From Actinomycetota bacterium (GTDB lineage: Bacteria; Actinomycetota; Thermoleophilia; Gaiellales; Gaiellaceae), in contig JACDEU010000020.1 in the NCBI GenBank assembly GCA_013816245.1, positions 1 through 44,108 of the forward strand: a DNA stretch of 44,108 nucleotides, written 5' to 3'. Each line of letters opens with the position of its first letter. Position 1 is the first letter of the stretch. Of this stretch, positions 33,297-41,801 are shown one piece after another. The translations under genes were made by a program, and so were the position numbers. The notes under the pieces were generated by a model, which worked only from the letters and a program-made list of their open reading frames with translations, was not told where the DNA came from and did no database searches.

Positions 33297-34777
33297 TCGA
33301 CGACGACCCCCGCTCCGCCGCGGCGCGGATCGCCTGCGGCAGCCAGCTCCCCGTCGATGGATGTCACGGCGGACGCGCCGCCGAAGTAGAGGTTCTGTCG
33401 CCGCCAGCGGGTCACCCTCCAGCCCATCGCCTCCAGCTTGTCGAGCTCGGCGGGATCGTGCCCGCCTTCGCAGTGGAGATGCTCCCCTTCGAGGTGCACG
33501 CGCGGGCGTGTGATCGCGTCCTCGACCGGGAGGTCGTGCGCGACGATGTTGACGACGTTCTGCAGGACTGCGCCGCGGAGGCGCAGCGACCCGGCGCTGC
33601 CGACGACCAGGTGCGGCGCGCCGTCGCGCAGGACGACGGACGGGCTCATCATCGAGGACAGGCGCGCGCCCGGACGGGGCGGCTTCGCGAGGTCGAACTC
33701 GCCGATCATGTTGTTCATGTGGATGCCCGTTCCCGGGACGACGACGCCGGAGCCGGCGCCGGTCGAGGCCGTGAGGGCGACGGCGTTTCCCTTGCCGTCG
33801 ACGACCGAGATGTGGGTCGTGCCGCGCGAGACGATCGCGGCGCGTTCCTCGAGCGCGCGGGCGAGGCCGCGCACCGAGCCGGCGGCGATACGTGCGTCCG
33901 CCTGCTCGCGCATGACCCGTGCGAGTGCGTCGATCGCCTCGGCGGTGCCGGGCTCGCCGGGGCCGAGCTCTTCCAGAATCGGCAGGCCGTAGGCGATCAG
34001 GAGTCCACCGGCGGACGGCGGCGGATTCGAGAGGTACTCCTCGCCGCAGAAGGTTGCGCTGACGGGGCGCCGCCGGATGACGCGGTACTCCTCGAGATCC
34101 CGTCTCGTGATGCAGCCGCCGTGGTCGCGCACGTGCTGCGAGATGGCGTCGGCGAGGTCGCCCTCGTAGAGCACCTTGCCGCCTTGCTCGGCGATCAGCT
34201 CGAGCGTGCCGGCGAGGTCTTTCTGAAGCAGCGTGTCCTCGGCGACGAGGCGCTCGCCGTTCTGCTCGTAGACCTCGCGGGACTCGGGCGTGTGGCGCAG
34301 GATCAGGTCGAGGATCGCGTGCAGGTAGGCCTGTCCCTTGTTGAGCTCGACGCCGTTTCGTGCGAGCTCGATCGCGGGCTGGAAGAGATCGCGCCACGGG
34401 AGTGAGCCGAAGGAGCGGTGTGCCTCCTCGAGGCCGACGGCCGCGCCGGGCACCGCGGCGGAGGCGGCGCCGATGTGGAAGATCTGTGTCGAGCCGCCAC
34501 TGAAGTCGACGTCGACGAGATCCATCTCGGCGAGTTCCCTCCCGTCGAGCCCGAGCCCGGGGACGGCGACGAAGAAGTCGAAGACGCGAGTCGAGCGGTC
34601 GCGGGCGCGGTGGACGAGCATGAATCCACCGGCGCCGGGGCCGGTGAGCGGGCTCTCGGCGACCCAGGAGACGAGCGCCGCCCCGACGGTGGCGTCGACG
34701 GCGTTTCCTCCCGCTGCGAGGACGTCCGCGCCCGCCTGTGCGGTCAATGGATGCCCCGCTGCGACTGCCCCTCTCAT
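33293..34777 (-). CDS. Gamma-glutamyltransferase family protein
   Basis: A 494-residue Ntn-hydrolase from ATG 34777. Family motifs are AGGNAVDATVGAALV, GPGAGGFMLV, the autoprocessing site SRGTTHISVVDGKGNAVALT (the second Thr is the expected nucleophile), LSSMMSPSVVL and VGSAGSLRLRGAVLQ. It should be a proenzyme cleaved into two subunits that hydrolyses or transfers gamma-glutamyl groups of glutathione-like compounds. No signal peptide is seen, so unlike E. coli GGT it is probably cytoplasmic and may act on another gamma-glutamyl amide. It is coupled to the GNAT gene. Confidence 0.9.
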   Translation of the reverse strand: MRGAVAAGHPLTAQAGADVLAAGGNAVDATVGAALVSWVAESPLTGPGAGGFMLVHRARDRSTRVFDFFVAVPGLGLDGRELAEMDLVDVDFSGGSTQIFHIGAASAAVPGAAVGLEEAHRSFGSLPWRDLFQPAIELARNGVELNKGQAYLHAILDLILRHTPESREVYEQNGERLVAEDTLLQKDLAGTLELIAEQGGKVLYEGDLADAISQHVRDHGGCITRRDLEEYRVIRRRPVSATFCGEEYLSNPPPSAGGLLIAYGLPILEELGPGEPGTAEAIDALARVMREQADARIAAGSVRGLARALEERAAIVSRGTTHISVVDGKGNAVALTASTGAGSGVVVPGTGIHMNNMIGEFDLAKPPRPGARLSSMMSPSVVLRDGAPHLVVGSAGSLRLRGAVLQNVVNIVAHDLPVEDAITRPRVHLEGEHLHCEGGHDPAELDKLEAMGWRVTRWRRQNLYFGGASAVTSIDGELAAAGDPRRGGAGVVVE

Positions 34778-34980
34778 GCGGGCAGGGTATCCGGGCGCTG
34801 TGCGGGGGACGGTTCCTAGGACGTGCGCACTCGGGACATATCACGTGTCTTGCACCGGACACCGTACGAAACGAGACCGCGCCAGCCGCTTGGCACGGGT
34901 TCCGGCGGAGGGGTCGAATCGGACCTGGTATCGAGTAGATGCGCTTCCGAGCGGCTGGCTTTCGCTCCGCCCGCGATGTT

Positions 34981-35003
34981 CACTCGAACGAGTGACGCGT
35001 CAC
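34981..35003. promoter_or_regulatory. Overlapping palindromes upstream of the DUF192 gene, candidate operator
   Basis: CACTCG-AA-CGAGTG (34981-34994) overlaps the perfect 12-bp palindrome GTGACGCGTCAC (34992-35003), ending 13 bases before the DUF192 start. This position would block ribosome or polymerase access. The rest of the 34778-35016 gap shows no gene. Confidence 0.4.
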
Positions 35004-35016
35004 GCACAATGGGGTC

Positions 35017-35439
35017 GTGCTCCAACTACTCGCCACGATCTCCGCGCTCGCCGCGGTGACCTTTCCGCACGGCACCGCTGTGATCCCCACTTCAGAGCGC
35101 ACCGTGACGGTGAAGGTCGAGATCGCGCGGACACCGGCACAGCTGCACGCCGGTCTCGCCGGAAGACGTGCGCTTGCGGCGAACGCCGGCATGGCTTTCC
35201 TGTGGAGCGGCGACATTCGCAGGCAGTTCTGGATGAAGAACACGTCGATCCCCTTGTCGATCGCGTTCTGGGGCAAGAGCGGAAAGATCCTCCGCATCCT
35301 TGACATGGCACCGTGCCTCGCCGACCCGTGCAAGCTCTACGACCCGAAGGTCGCGTTTCGCGGCGCGCTCGAGGTGAACCGCGGCGCGTTCAGGCGCTGG
35401 CGCGTACGCCCCGGCGCAGTCGTGACGATCCGACGCTAG
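35017..35439 (+). CDS. DUF192 family protein, probably exported
   Basis: A 140-residue protein from GTG 35017. A short hydrophobic N-terminus ([13 protein letters not shown]) suggests export. The DUF192 core is present: [22 protein letters not shown] and the signature [15 protein letters not shown]. Two Cys ([11 protein letters not shown]) may pair outside the cell. The family function is unknown. Its stop codon overlaps the FtsZ stop in CTAG. Confidence 0.82.
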   Translation: MLQLLATISALAAVTFPHGTAVIPTSERTVTVKVEIARTPAQLHAGLAGRRALAANAGMAFLWSGDIRRQFWMKNTSIPLSIAFWGKSGKILRILDMAPCLADPCKLYDPKVAFRGALEVNRGAFRRWRVRPGAVVTIRR

Positions 35440-36824
35440 TTCCGCAGGAACGACGGCGGCTCGAGCTCGTCGTCGGGCGCCGTCAGGGCGCTGACGAGGC
35501 TCGGCATGCGCGGCCCGCTGCGACGGCCGGTGTCACCCAGTCCCGTGGCGATCACCGTCACCCAGACCTGACCGGTGAGCCGGTCGTCGATCGTCGCGCC
35601 GAAGATGATCTGCGTGTCGTCGTTCGCGGTCTGACGGATGACCTCCGCGGCCTCGTTCACCTCGAGGAGCGTCAGGTCGTCCCCGCCCGCGATCGAGAGC
35701 AGGATGCCGCGCGCCGCACCGACCTCCGTGTCGATCAGAGGCGAGCGCAACGCACGCTCCGCTGCCTCGCGCGCACGGTTCTCCGTTCCCGACGAGAACC
35801 CGATGCCCATCAGCGCGCTGCCGGAGCCTTCCATGATCGTGCGCACGTCGGCGAAGTCGAGGTTGATCAGGCCCGGCAGAGTGATCAGGTCGCAGATTCC
35901 CTGCACGCCCTGGCGCAGGACGTCGTCGGCGATCTTGAACGCGTCGAGCATCGAGGTCGACTTGTCGAGCACCTCGAGCAGGCGGTCGTTCGGGATGACG
36001 ATCGTCGTGTCGCACTCACGTCGCAACGCGTCGACACCGGTCTCGGCCTGGCCACGCCGCTTCGTGCCCTCGAACTTGAACGGCGTCGTGACGATGCCGA
36101 CAGTCAGCGCGCCAAGGCCCTTCGCGATCTTTGCGACGATCGGCGCAGCACCGGTACCCGTGCCTCCACCCTCGCCGGCGGCGACGAAGACCATGTCCGC
36201 GCCACGTAGCGCGTGCTTGATCTGGTCGTAGCTCTCCTCGGCGGCCGCCTGCCCGATGTTCGGCTCCGCGCCCGACCCGAGGCCCTTCGTCAGCTCGCGG
36301 CCGATGTGGATCTTCGTCTCGGCGTCCGAGATCTGCAGCTGCTGCACGTCGGTGTTCACCGCCACGAACTCGACCTGGTTGATGCCCGCGTCGATCATCC
36401 GGTTGACGGCGTTCAGTCCAGCGCCGCCGACCCCGACGACCTGGATCTTCGCGAGGTACGAGCCGAGCTGTCCCGCCCGCGAGTGGTGCAGGCGCGGCGC
36501 AGGCTCGGGCATCGGCTCGATGTACCGCGTGACCGGCGGCTCGGGAATGTACGCCGGCGGTGGAGTCGGCTCGGGCGTCGGATCCGGAGCCGGCGGCATC
36601 GGCGGCGGCACGGGCTCGGGCTGCGAAGGCTCGGGTTGTGGATCAGGACGCGGCGGCGCCGGCGTCTCGATCTCGTCCTCCCAGGTCGGGACGTGCTCGA
36701 CCGTGGACTCGTGCGGCTCCTCGGGCGGTGCTTCGACCGGTTCCTGCTGGCGCTGCGCAGCCTCCGTTGCCTTGAAGAGCTCCGCGAGGGGGCCCTCACG
36801 CATGCTCGCGCGTTTTCGCGCCAT
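35436..36824 (-). CDS. ftsZ: Cell division GTPase FtsZ with long proline-rich N-terminal extension
   Basis: A 462-residue protein from ATG 36824, preceded by AAGGAGGTG, which fixes the start. The tubulin-like core begins at about residue 126 ([18 protein letters not shown]). It has the GTP signature [10 protein letters not shown], the T7-loop catalytic [11 protein letters not shown] and the C-terminal peptide [10 protein letters not shown] that normally binds FtsA/SepF/FtsW-type partners. The core therefore looks functional. Unusually, about 120 residues precede it, starting [16 protein letters not shown] and continuing as a Pro/Glu-rich linker, whereas most FtsZ have 10-30. The gene overlaps the 3' end of parA by 29 bases, outside any dcw cluster, so it may be a second FtsZ or a relocated one. 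Confidence 0.92.
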   Translation of the reverse strand: MARKRASMREGPLAELFKATEAAQRQQEPVEAPPEEPHESTVEHVPTWEDEIETPAPPRPDPQPEPSQPEPVPPPMPPAPDPTPEPTPPPAYIPEPPVTRYIEPMPEPAPRLHHSRAGQLGSYLAKIQVVGVGGAGLNAVNRMIDAGINQVEFVAVNTDVQQLQISDAETKIHIGRELTKGLGSGAEPNIGQAAAEESYDQIKHALRGADMVFVAAGEGGGTGTGAAPIVAKIAKGLGALTVGIVTTPFKFEGTKRRGQAETGVDALRRECDTTIVIPNDRLLEVLDKSTSMLDAFKIADDVLRQGVQGICDLITLPGLINLDFADVRTIMEGSGSALMGIGFSSGTENRAREAAERALRSPLIDTEVGAARGILLSIAGGDDLTLLEVNEAAEVIRQTANDDTQIIFGATIDDRLTGQVWVTVIATGLGDTGRRSGPRMPSLVSALTAPDDELEPPSFLRN

Positions 36825-37566
36825 TGAGCACCTCCTTCGCGAGGTCGCGGTACAGCTGAGCAGCATCGCCCTTCGGCTCGTAACCCAGCACCGACTGGCC
36901 CTTCACCGGCGCCTCCGCGTAGCGAATCGTCTTGCGGATCCTCGTCTTGAAGACGAGATCGCCGAAGTTCTCCTTCAGGATGTCGACGGCCTCCTTCGAG
37001 TGCAGCAGGCGCTTGTCGAACATCGTCGGGAGGATGCCCTGGATCTCCACTTCCGGGTTCAGGTTCTCACGGATCATCGAAAGCGTGTTTTCGAGCTGGA
37101 CGAGCCCGCGGAGCGACAGGTACTCGCATTGAACTGGGACGATGACGCCATTCGACGCGACGAGCGCGTTGATCGTCAGCAGCCCGAGCGACGGCGGTGT
37201 GTCGATGAGGATGTAGTCGTAGCTCGGCTTGACACTCACGAGCGCCTTCTCGAGCGCGCGCTCGCGGCCGATCATCGACGAAAGCGCGAGCTCGGCGCCC
37301 GCAAGGTCGATCGAGGAGACGGCGACGTCCACCTCGGCGACCCGGACGATCTCCTCGATCGGGAGCTTGTGCACGAGCACGTCGAACATCGAGCGCTCGA
37401 TCTCGTCCGGGTTCCACCCCTGGCTCATCGTCAGGTTCCCCTGGGGATCCAGGTCGACGAGCAGAACCCTGTGACCCTTCTCCTTGAGGGCGACTCCGAG
37501 GTTCAACGTGGTCGTCGTCTTCGCAACGCCGCCCTTTTGGTTGGCGAACGAAATGACCCGGCTCAA
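36796..37566 (-). CDS. parA: ParA/Soj-like partition ATPase
   Basis: A 256-residue ParA from TTG 37566 (AGAAGGGA upstream), giving [23 protein letters not shown] 37632 would add 22 polar residues. Deviant Walker [10 protein letters not shown], Walker A' [11 protein letters not shown] and Walker [12 protein letters not shown] are all present. ParA dimers move or anchor cargo on the nucleoid. No parB is visible in the window; the overlap with ftsZ suggests a role tied to division placement or a different cargo. Confidence 0.9.
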   Translation of the reverse strand: MSRVISFANQKGGVAKTTTTLNLGVALKEKGHRVLLVDLDPQGNLTMSQGWNPDEIERSMFDVLVHKLPIEEIVRVAEVDVAVSSIDLAGAELALSSMIGRERALEKALVSVKPSYDYILIDTPPSLGLLTINALVASNGVIVPVQCEYLSLRGLVQLENTLSMIRENLNPEVEIQGILPTMFDKRLLHSKEAVDILKENFGDLVFKTRIRKTIRYAEAPVKGQSVLGYEPKGDAAQLYRDLAKEVLNGAKTREHA

Positions 37567-37710
37567 AGGTGATCCCTTCTTATCGGACGAGGCGCGTGTG
37601 TTGGGACGCGGAAGTAGACGGGAGAGCCCCATGTGGCGCTCTTTCGGGCCAGAATAGCGACTTCCTGCTGATATCCCGCATGATCACGAGACTCCCGGAT
37701 GTCGCGGGGT

Positions 37711-38682
37711 CTAGGTGCCCTCGACCGCCAGCGTGAGCCGGAGTATGTAGGCGAGGGAAACGCCCGTGTTGCTGACCAGTCGGACGTCGCAGTCGGCGGG
37801 GCCTAGATTGTGGACGTCGAAAGCCTGCTTCGACCGTCCCTTGCCGAAGGCGCGGCTCACGACGACCTTCCCGTTGCAGACAAGGAAGGCCCGGGCGCGG
37901 ATGCCTTTCTGCGTCGGCTTCGAGATCGTCGCGGCGAGGGTGACACGGCGGCCGGGGCCGAGCAGGCCGAACGGAATGCTGAAGCGGTCGTGCGGGACGA
38001 GGGTCCCACGCCGGTTGAGGATCGACGGAACCTCAGGCGCCGCCGGGAGTGGATCAGTCGGCGTTCCGAGCTCGGCGAAGAGCGCAGCCTTCAGCGTCGC
38101 GTCTGGTGGGTTGAGCCAGCTGATCGCATAGCGATCGCCGGTGTGGCTGTAGGAATAGTCCTCCGCAAAGATCTCGCCGATGCCGCGGTTCCAGCCAAGG
38201 GAGTAGTCGAACGCGACCTGGTGACTTGCAAGGCGCGCCGCCATGCCGCGTGCTTCCCACCACACTGGCGTGCCGTTCAACTCGGGGACGCCGGAGACAT
38301 GCCAGTACGTGTCGAGGTGGTGGCCGTACTCGTGCAGCAGAGTGTCCTCGAGGACTCTGCTCTTGCCCGCCGAGATCATGATCGTCGGGGGACCCGACCT
38401 GCCCGTGTAGCAGGCCGATGCGTCCTCCCCACCGCACAGAGCCGGGATCTGCGACTCGGGGACGATGCGAATCGTGACGTCGCTGATCTCGTTTCCGTGC
38501 GCGGACGCGCGCAGCACGCTCGCGTACCACTCGGTGTCGACGTTCGCCGCGCGGACGTCGAACGTGATCTGCCGGCCCTGACTGTCGTGCGAGGTGACGA
38601 TCGCGGCGTTCGCGCCGGTTGCGACGACGAGAGCGAGGGCCGTGCAGAGCGCGACGAGTACCCGGCGGTGCACGGGTGTCAT
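37711..38682 (-). CDS. Secreted zinc metalloprotease-like protein
   Basis: A 323-residue protein from ATG 38682. It has a signal peptide (VLVALCTALALVVATGANA), then a zincin domain with HEYGHHLDTYW (about 142-152) and a downstream GEIFAEDYSYSHTGD that could supply the third ligand. The last 90 residues form a beta-rich domain (GLLGPGRRVTLAATISKP), maybe for surface binding. Two Cys (ALCGGEDASACY) may pair. The substrate is unknown. It lies 32 bases downstream of the flippase-like gene on the same strand. Confidence 0.72.
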   Translation of the reverse strand: MTPVHRRVLVALCTALALVVATGANAAIVTSHDSQGRQITFDVRAANVDTEWYASVLRASAHGNEISDVTIRIVPESQIPALCGGEDASACYTGRSGPPTIMISAGKSRVLEDTLLHEYGHHLDTYWHVSGVPELNGTPVWWEARGMAARLASHQVAFDYSLGWNRGIGEIFAEDYSYSHTGDRYAISWLNPPDATLKAALFAELGTPTDPLPAAPEVPSILNRRGTLVPHDRFSIPFGLLGPGRRVTLAATISKPTQKGIRARAFLVCNGKVVVSRAFGKGRSKQAFDVHNLGPADCDVRLVSNTGVSLAYILRLTLAVEGT

Positions 38683-38714
38683 GGAACCACGCAGACTTAA
38701 GAAGTCTGTAAGGA

Positions 38715-39680
38715 CTAGCCGGCCAGGGCCGTGGTGCGGGCGGGCCGGAAGCGGACGATCAGCATCCAGATGCCGGCACTGGCGACCAGGGCCGCGCCGA
38801 CGACGATGATCAGCGCCTGCGCGGCAACGGCGAAGGCGAAGGCCTCGGCCTTCGGAACGCCGCCGATGATCAGAATCGCCGCACCTGCCCCTGCCTGCGT
38901 GGCCGCACCGGCGGGCGCGATCGGCAGAGCGGCCGAGGCGGCCGAGGCACAGAGGAAAGCGAGCGCCATCGGGAACGACGCACCCACCGACAGGGCGTTC
39001 AGCAGGACGAAGACAGCGAGCCCGCGGAGCGCCCACGAGATCGAGATCAGGAACCACGCCTGCGAAGCGGAGCGCCGGCAAGCCGTGTGCTCCTGCACCC
39101 AGCGGCCCACCTTCCAGCGATTGATGCACGACATCTTCGCGATGCGCGGAAGGAAGAGGACGAGCAATGCGGCTGCCACGCCCGCGGCTGCGACCAGCGA
39201 GAACCCGACCTGGACGCCGCCCGAGCCGGACGCGGCTGCGGCGACCGACGCCATCGGCGTCAGCGCGGCGCTGTCGAGCAGGCCGACGATGATCAGGGTG
39301 AGACAGATCGCGCCGAGACCGGCAGTCTTCTTGCCGGGGCCGCGGCGCACGACGGCGATTCGGATCGCCTCGTCGAAGCGGCCCGGCAGGGCGACGCCCC
39401 CGACCGACGCGGCACCGCCTGCGGCGGCGAGCGTCAGCGCTTCGGGGCGTTCATCCTCGGTGAAGAGCCGCTGCCAGCCCCAGGCCTTGAAGGCGTAGGC
39501 GAACAGGAAGAGGATCCCGGCGGCGATCACGAGGATCGGATCCGCATTTGCGAGCGGCCAACCGGAATGCACGAAATGGAGGACCGTGAGAGCAGCCGCG
39601 GCGAGGGCGCCGGTCATGAAGACGGCGTTCACCCCAATGCGGACTCTGCGCGAGCCGGCGAGTCGACGAGCTCTCCCCAT
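38715..39680 (-). CDS. Flippase-like membrane protein (UPF0104 / LPG synthase TM-domain family)
   Basis: A 321-residue protein from ATG 39680 with about eight membrane helices. Its GRFDEAIRIAVVRRGPGKK loop and the glycine-rich PIAPAGAATQAGAGAAILI helix fit the lysylphosphatidylglycerol synthetase transmembrane region (PF03706). No cytoplasmic synthetase domain is fused, as in most flippase-like members. It may move a lipid or a lipid-linked precursor across the membrane. The upstream 39681-39800 gap has two GATATC-centred sites. Confidence 0.75.
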   Translation of the reverse strand: MGRARRLAGSRRVRIGVNAVFMTGALAAAALTVLHFVHSGWPLANADPILVIAAGILFLFAYAFKAWGWQRLFTEDERPEALTLAAAGGAASVGGVALPGRFDEAIRIAVVRRGPGKKTAGLGAICLTLIIVGLLDSAALTPMASVAAAASGSGGVQVGFSLVAAAGVAAALLVLFLPRIAKMSCINRWKVGRWVQEHTACRRSASQAWFLISISWALRGLAVFVLLNALSVGASFPMALAFLCASAASAALPIAPAGAATQAGAGAAILIIGGVPKAEAFAFAVAAQALIIVVGAALVASAGIWMLIVRFRPARTTALAG

Positions 39681-39800
39681 ACGGGGAGATATCGGGAACT
39701 CGGCTAGAAGTCTGGATATCCGGATGAGGGACTACTTGGGTAAAGCCTGGGCGTGCCAGGACTGTGTAGCAGGCCTGGGTGAGGTTCGCCGAAGGACGGG

Positions 39801-40601
39801 TTAGTCTTCGGGCTCTCCGTCGTCGTAATCGAGCGGCTCGAGCCGGGCGATGAGGCCGAGGCCGCGCCAGTAGATCTTGTTCGAGCGGGGGTAGTAACAA
39901 ACATCGTTCGGCTCACGGGTTCCGTAGGCGAGGAACGTCATCCCCTCCTCCCCGGCCCGTAGGAAATGGGAGATCGCCGTGCTCGGCGGGCGAGAGATCA
40001 CATGGCCGGCCCGGATCTCGCGGGTCTCACGTTCCATGCGCCCGGCCGCAACCGGCGAGGGCCAGAGCTCGACCGTGCCGCTGCCTTCGAGGATGACGAA
40101 CAGCTCCTCGTCCGCCGAATGGCTGTGGGGCGGAGCTCCGGCCCGGCCCGCTTGGAGCAGTCCCCAGTTGAGGCCGGTGCGGATCGCGCCCGCCTGCCTG
40201 GCGACGAGAACCCATTTCCCGAACTCGCCCTCGTATTCGACCTTGCCGTTCTCGAGGTTGACGATCGACAGCGGGGGCGCCTCGTCTCCGAGCTCCGGCC
40301 GACGCGCAAGCGGTCCGATGAAACGGAGAACGGTGAGCCCGTCGTCGCCGGCGCGCAGCGAATGACCCTTGTGCTGCACGTGGCGCACGATGCAGTCGCC
40401 GGCGCGAAGCGGCGACGCGGTTCTTCGGTTCTGCGAGAAACCAGAGCCGGCGAGGACGAAGAGGATCTCCTCGGCTCCGGGATCGCCCTGCTCGACGGTC
40501 TCGCCGGGTGTGAGCTCTAGGCGGCGCAGGCCGACGTTCAGAGCGCCCGCTGCCTGACCAAGGTCGCGAGCGGAATCGACCTCGTCCCAGTGTGCGATCA
40601 C
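39801..40601 (-). CDS. Bicupin protein (second of tandem pair)
   Basis: A 266-residue protein from GTG 40601, which overlaps the TGA of the upstream cupin gene (GTGA). It has two cupin domains (about 30-100 and 140-235). In the C-terminal one PHSHSADEELFVILEGSG supplies the His-x-His and Glu metal ligands. In the N-terminal one the first motif is EQGDPGAEEILFVLAGSG, which lacks the His pair, so that domain may not bind metal. It ends with the shared REPNDVCYYPRSNKIYWRG. The substrate is unknown. Confidence 0.8.
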   Translation of the reverse strand: MIAHWDEVDSARDLGQAAGALNVGLRRLELTPGETVEQGDPGAEEILFVLAGSGFSQNRRTASPLRAGDCIVRHVQHKGHSLRAGDDGLTVLRFIGPLARRPELGDEAPPLSIVNLENGKVEYEGEFGKWVLVARQAGAIRTGLNWGLLQAGRAGAPPHSHSADEELFVILEGSGTVELWPSPVAAGRMERETREIRAGHVISRPPSTAISHFLRAGEEGMTFLAYGTREPNDVCYYPRSNKIYWRGLGLIARLEPLDYDDGEPED

Positions 40602-41524
40602 TCGAGCTCTTCGCCGTCCCAGTAGTCGAGTTGCTCGATCCGTCCGACCACGTCGATGCCCGTCCAGTAGATCTTCTGTGAGCGCGGGTACCAGCAGATG
40701 TCGTTCGGCTCGCGCGTCCCCCAGGCGATGAGCGTCATTCCCGAATCGCCTGCGCGGAACGCATGCGCGACCCCCGTGCCCGGCGGACGTGCGACGACGG
40801 AGCCTCTGCGAACAGGGCGCGTTTCCGGCTCGGCGTCGATGCCGGGCGGAGTCAACTCGAGCATGCCGTCGCCCTCGAGCACGACGAAGATCTCTTCTTC
40901 GGCGGAATGCACGTGCGGCGGGCCTGACAACGTGCCGGCATCGAGCTCGATGTGCTTCAACCCGGTCCAGCGCGAACCTCCCTCGCCCGCGAGGTCACGC
41001 CTGCGGCGACCGGCGCGCACCTGCGCCTCGACATCCTGCACGTTGACGATCGTCGCCGGACGCTCCGCTTCGGGCTCCGGCCACTCGAGCTTCGGCTCAC
41101 GGTCCCAGGGATGTCCCTCCTGAATCTCGACGAAGCCGGTGATCGACCACATCGTGCGGCCACGCGGCAGTTCCCCGGAGGCGAGGTACTCGCGAGGCCC
41201 GAACGCGATCACGTCGAGGCCGTCGTCGCCCGCGCGGATCGTGTGCGCCTCGTGGAAGTTCTTGTAGACGATGCAGTCGCCTGCACGGATCTCGTAGGCA
41301 TTGTCGTCGAGCAACGTCAGCCCTGAACCGCCGAGCACGTAGAAGATCTCCTCGGAGTCGCCGTGCACGTGTGGCGGCGTCGGCTGTTCGCCCGGAGCGA
41401 GCTCGAGCCGGTTTGCGCCCGCGCGCCAGCTGCCGGCTGCGGAGCCGAGCGAGGACCATGTGCCGGCCATCTGCCCTCGTTCATTGCGACGCTTTTCGAC
41501 CTCGTCCCAGTGCGCGATGCCCAC
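40598..41524 (-). CDS. Bicupin protein (first of tandem pair)
   Basis: A 308-residue paralogue of the next gene, from GTG 41524. Both cupin domains keep metal-binding motifs: PPHVHGDSEEIFYVLGGSG (about 53-71) and PPHVHSAEEEIFVVLEGDG (about 206-224). It shares the tail REPNDICWYPRSQKIYWTG with its neighbour, so the pair arose by tandem duplication. It is soluble and cytoplasmic. It could be a dioxygenase or isomerase, or bind a sugar. It is translationally coupled to the second cupin and preceded by a small gene nine bases upstream. Confidence 0.82.
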   Translation of the reverse strand: MGIAHWDEVEKRRNERGQMAGTWSSLGSAAGSWRAGANRLELAPGEQPTPPHVHGDSEEIFYVLGGSGLTLLDDNAYEIRAGDCIVYKNFHEAHTIRAGDDGLDVIAFGPREYLASGELPRGRTMWSITGFVEIQEGHPWDREPKLEWPEPEAERPATIVNVQDVEAQVRAGRRRRDLAGEGGSRWTGLKHIELDAGTLSGPPHVHSAEEEIFVVLEGDGMLELTPPGIDAEPETRPVRRGSVVARPPGTGVAHAFRAGDSGMTLIAWGTREPNDICWYPRSQKIYWTGIDVVGRIEQLDYWDGEELE

Positions 41525-41533
41525 GCGCCGACT

Positions 41534-41743
41534 CTATGCGACGGGTTCCGCGAGAGCCGCGTCGCAACGATCTACGGCGGTGCGCGCACGTTCGTCTCCC
41601 TCCAGTTTCGCCCAGGTCTCTGCCGCCTGGACGAGCCCGCGCAGTTCCTCGAGCAGGGCGCCGGGGGGTGCGCCTTCGCGATCGAGCTCTTCGATCCGGT
41701 CGAGCCGGGCCAACACTGCGCGGGCCTCGTCCATGCGAATCAC
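41534..41743 (-). CDS. Small helical protein
   Basis: A 69-residue, acidic, Ala/Leu-rich protein from GTG 41743 (ATG 41734 is an alternative, giving MDEARAVLARLDRIEEL). It looks like a short helical hairpin. It ends nine bases before the first bicupin start on the same strand, so it is probably the first gene of that operon. Family not recognised. Confidence 0.5.
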   Translation of the reverse strand: MIRMDEARAVLARLDRIEELDREGAPPGALLEELRGLVQAAETWAKLEGDERARTAVDRCDAALAEPVA

Positions 41744-41801
41744 CGTACGCGGAGAGAACGCGCTCCTATGTATCGGAAGGCGGACTTCTTAGACTCTGTG
41801 A

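Noticed and set aside
33297-34862. Upstream extension of the GNAT reading frame to a start at 34862
   Set aside because: The added 520 residues are Arg/Pro-rich noise lying over the gamma-glutamyltransferase gene. The ATG at 33296 gives a normal GNAT length.
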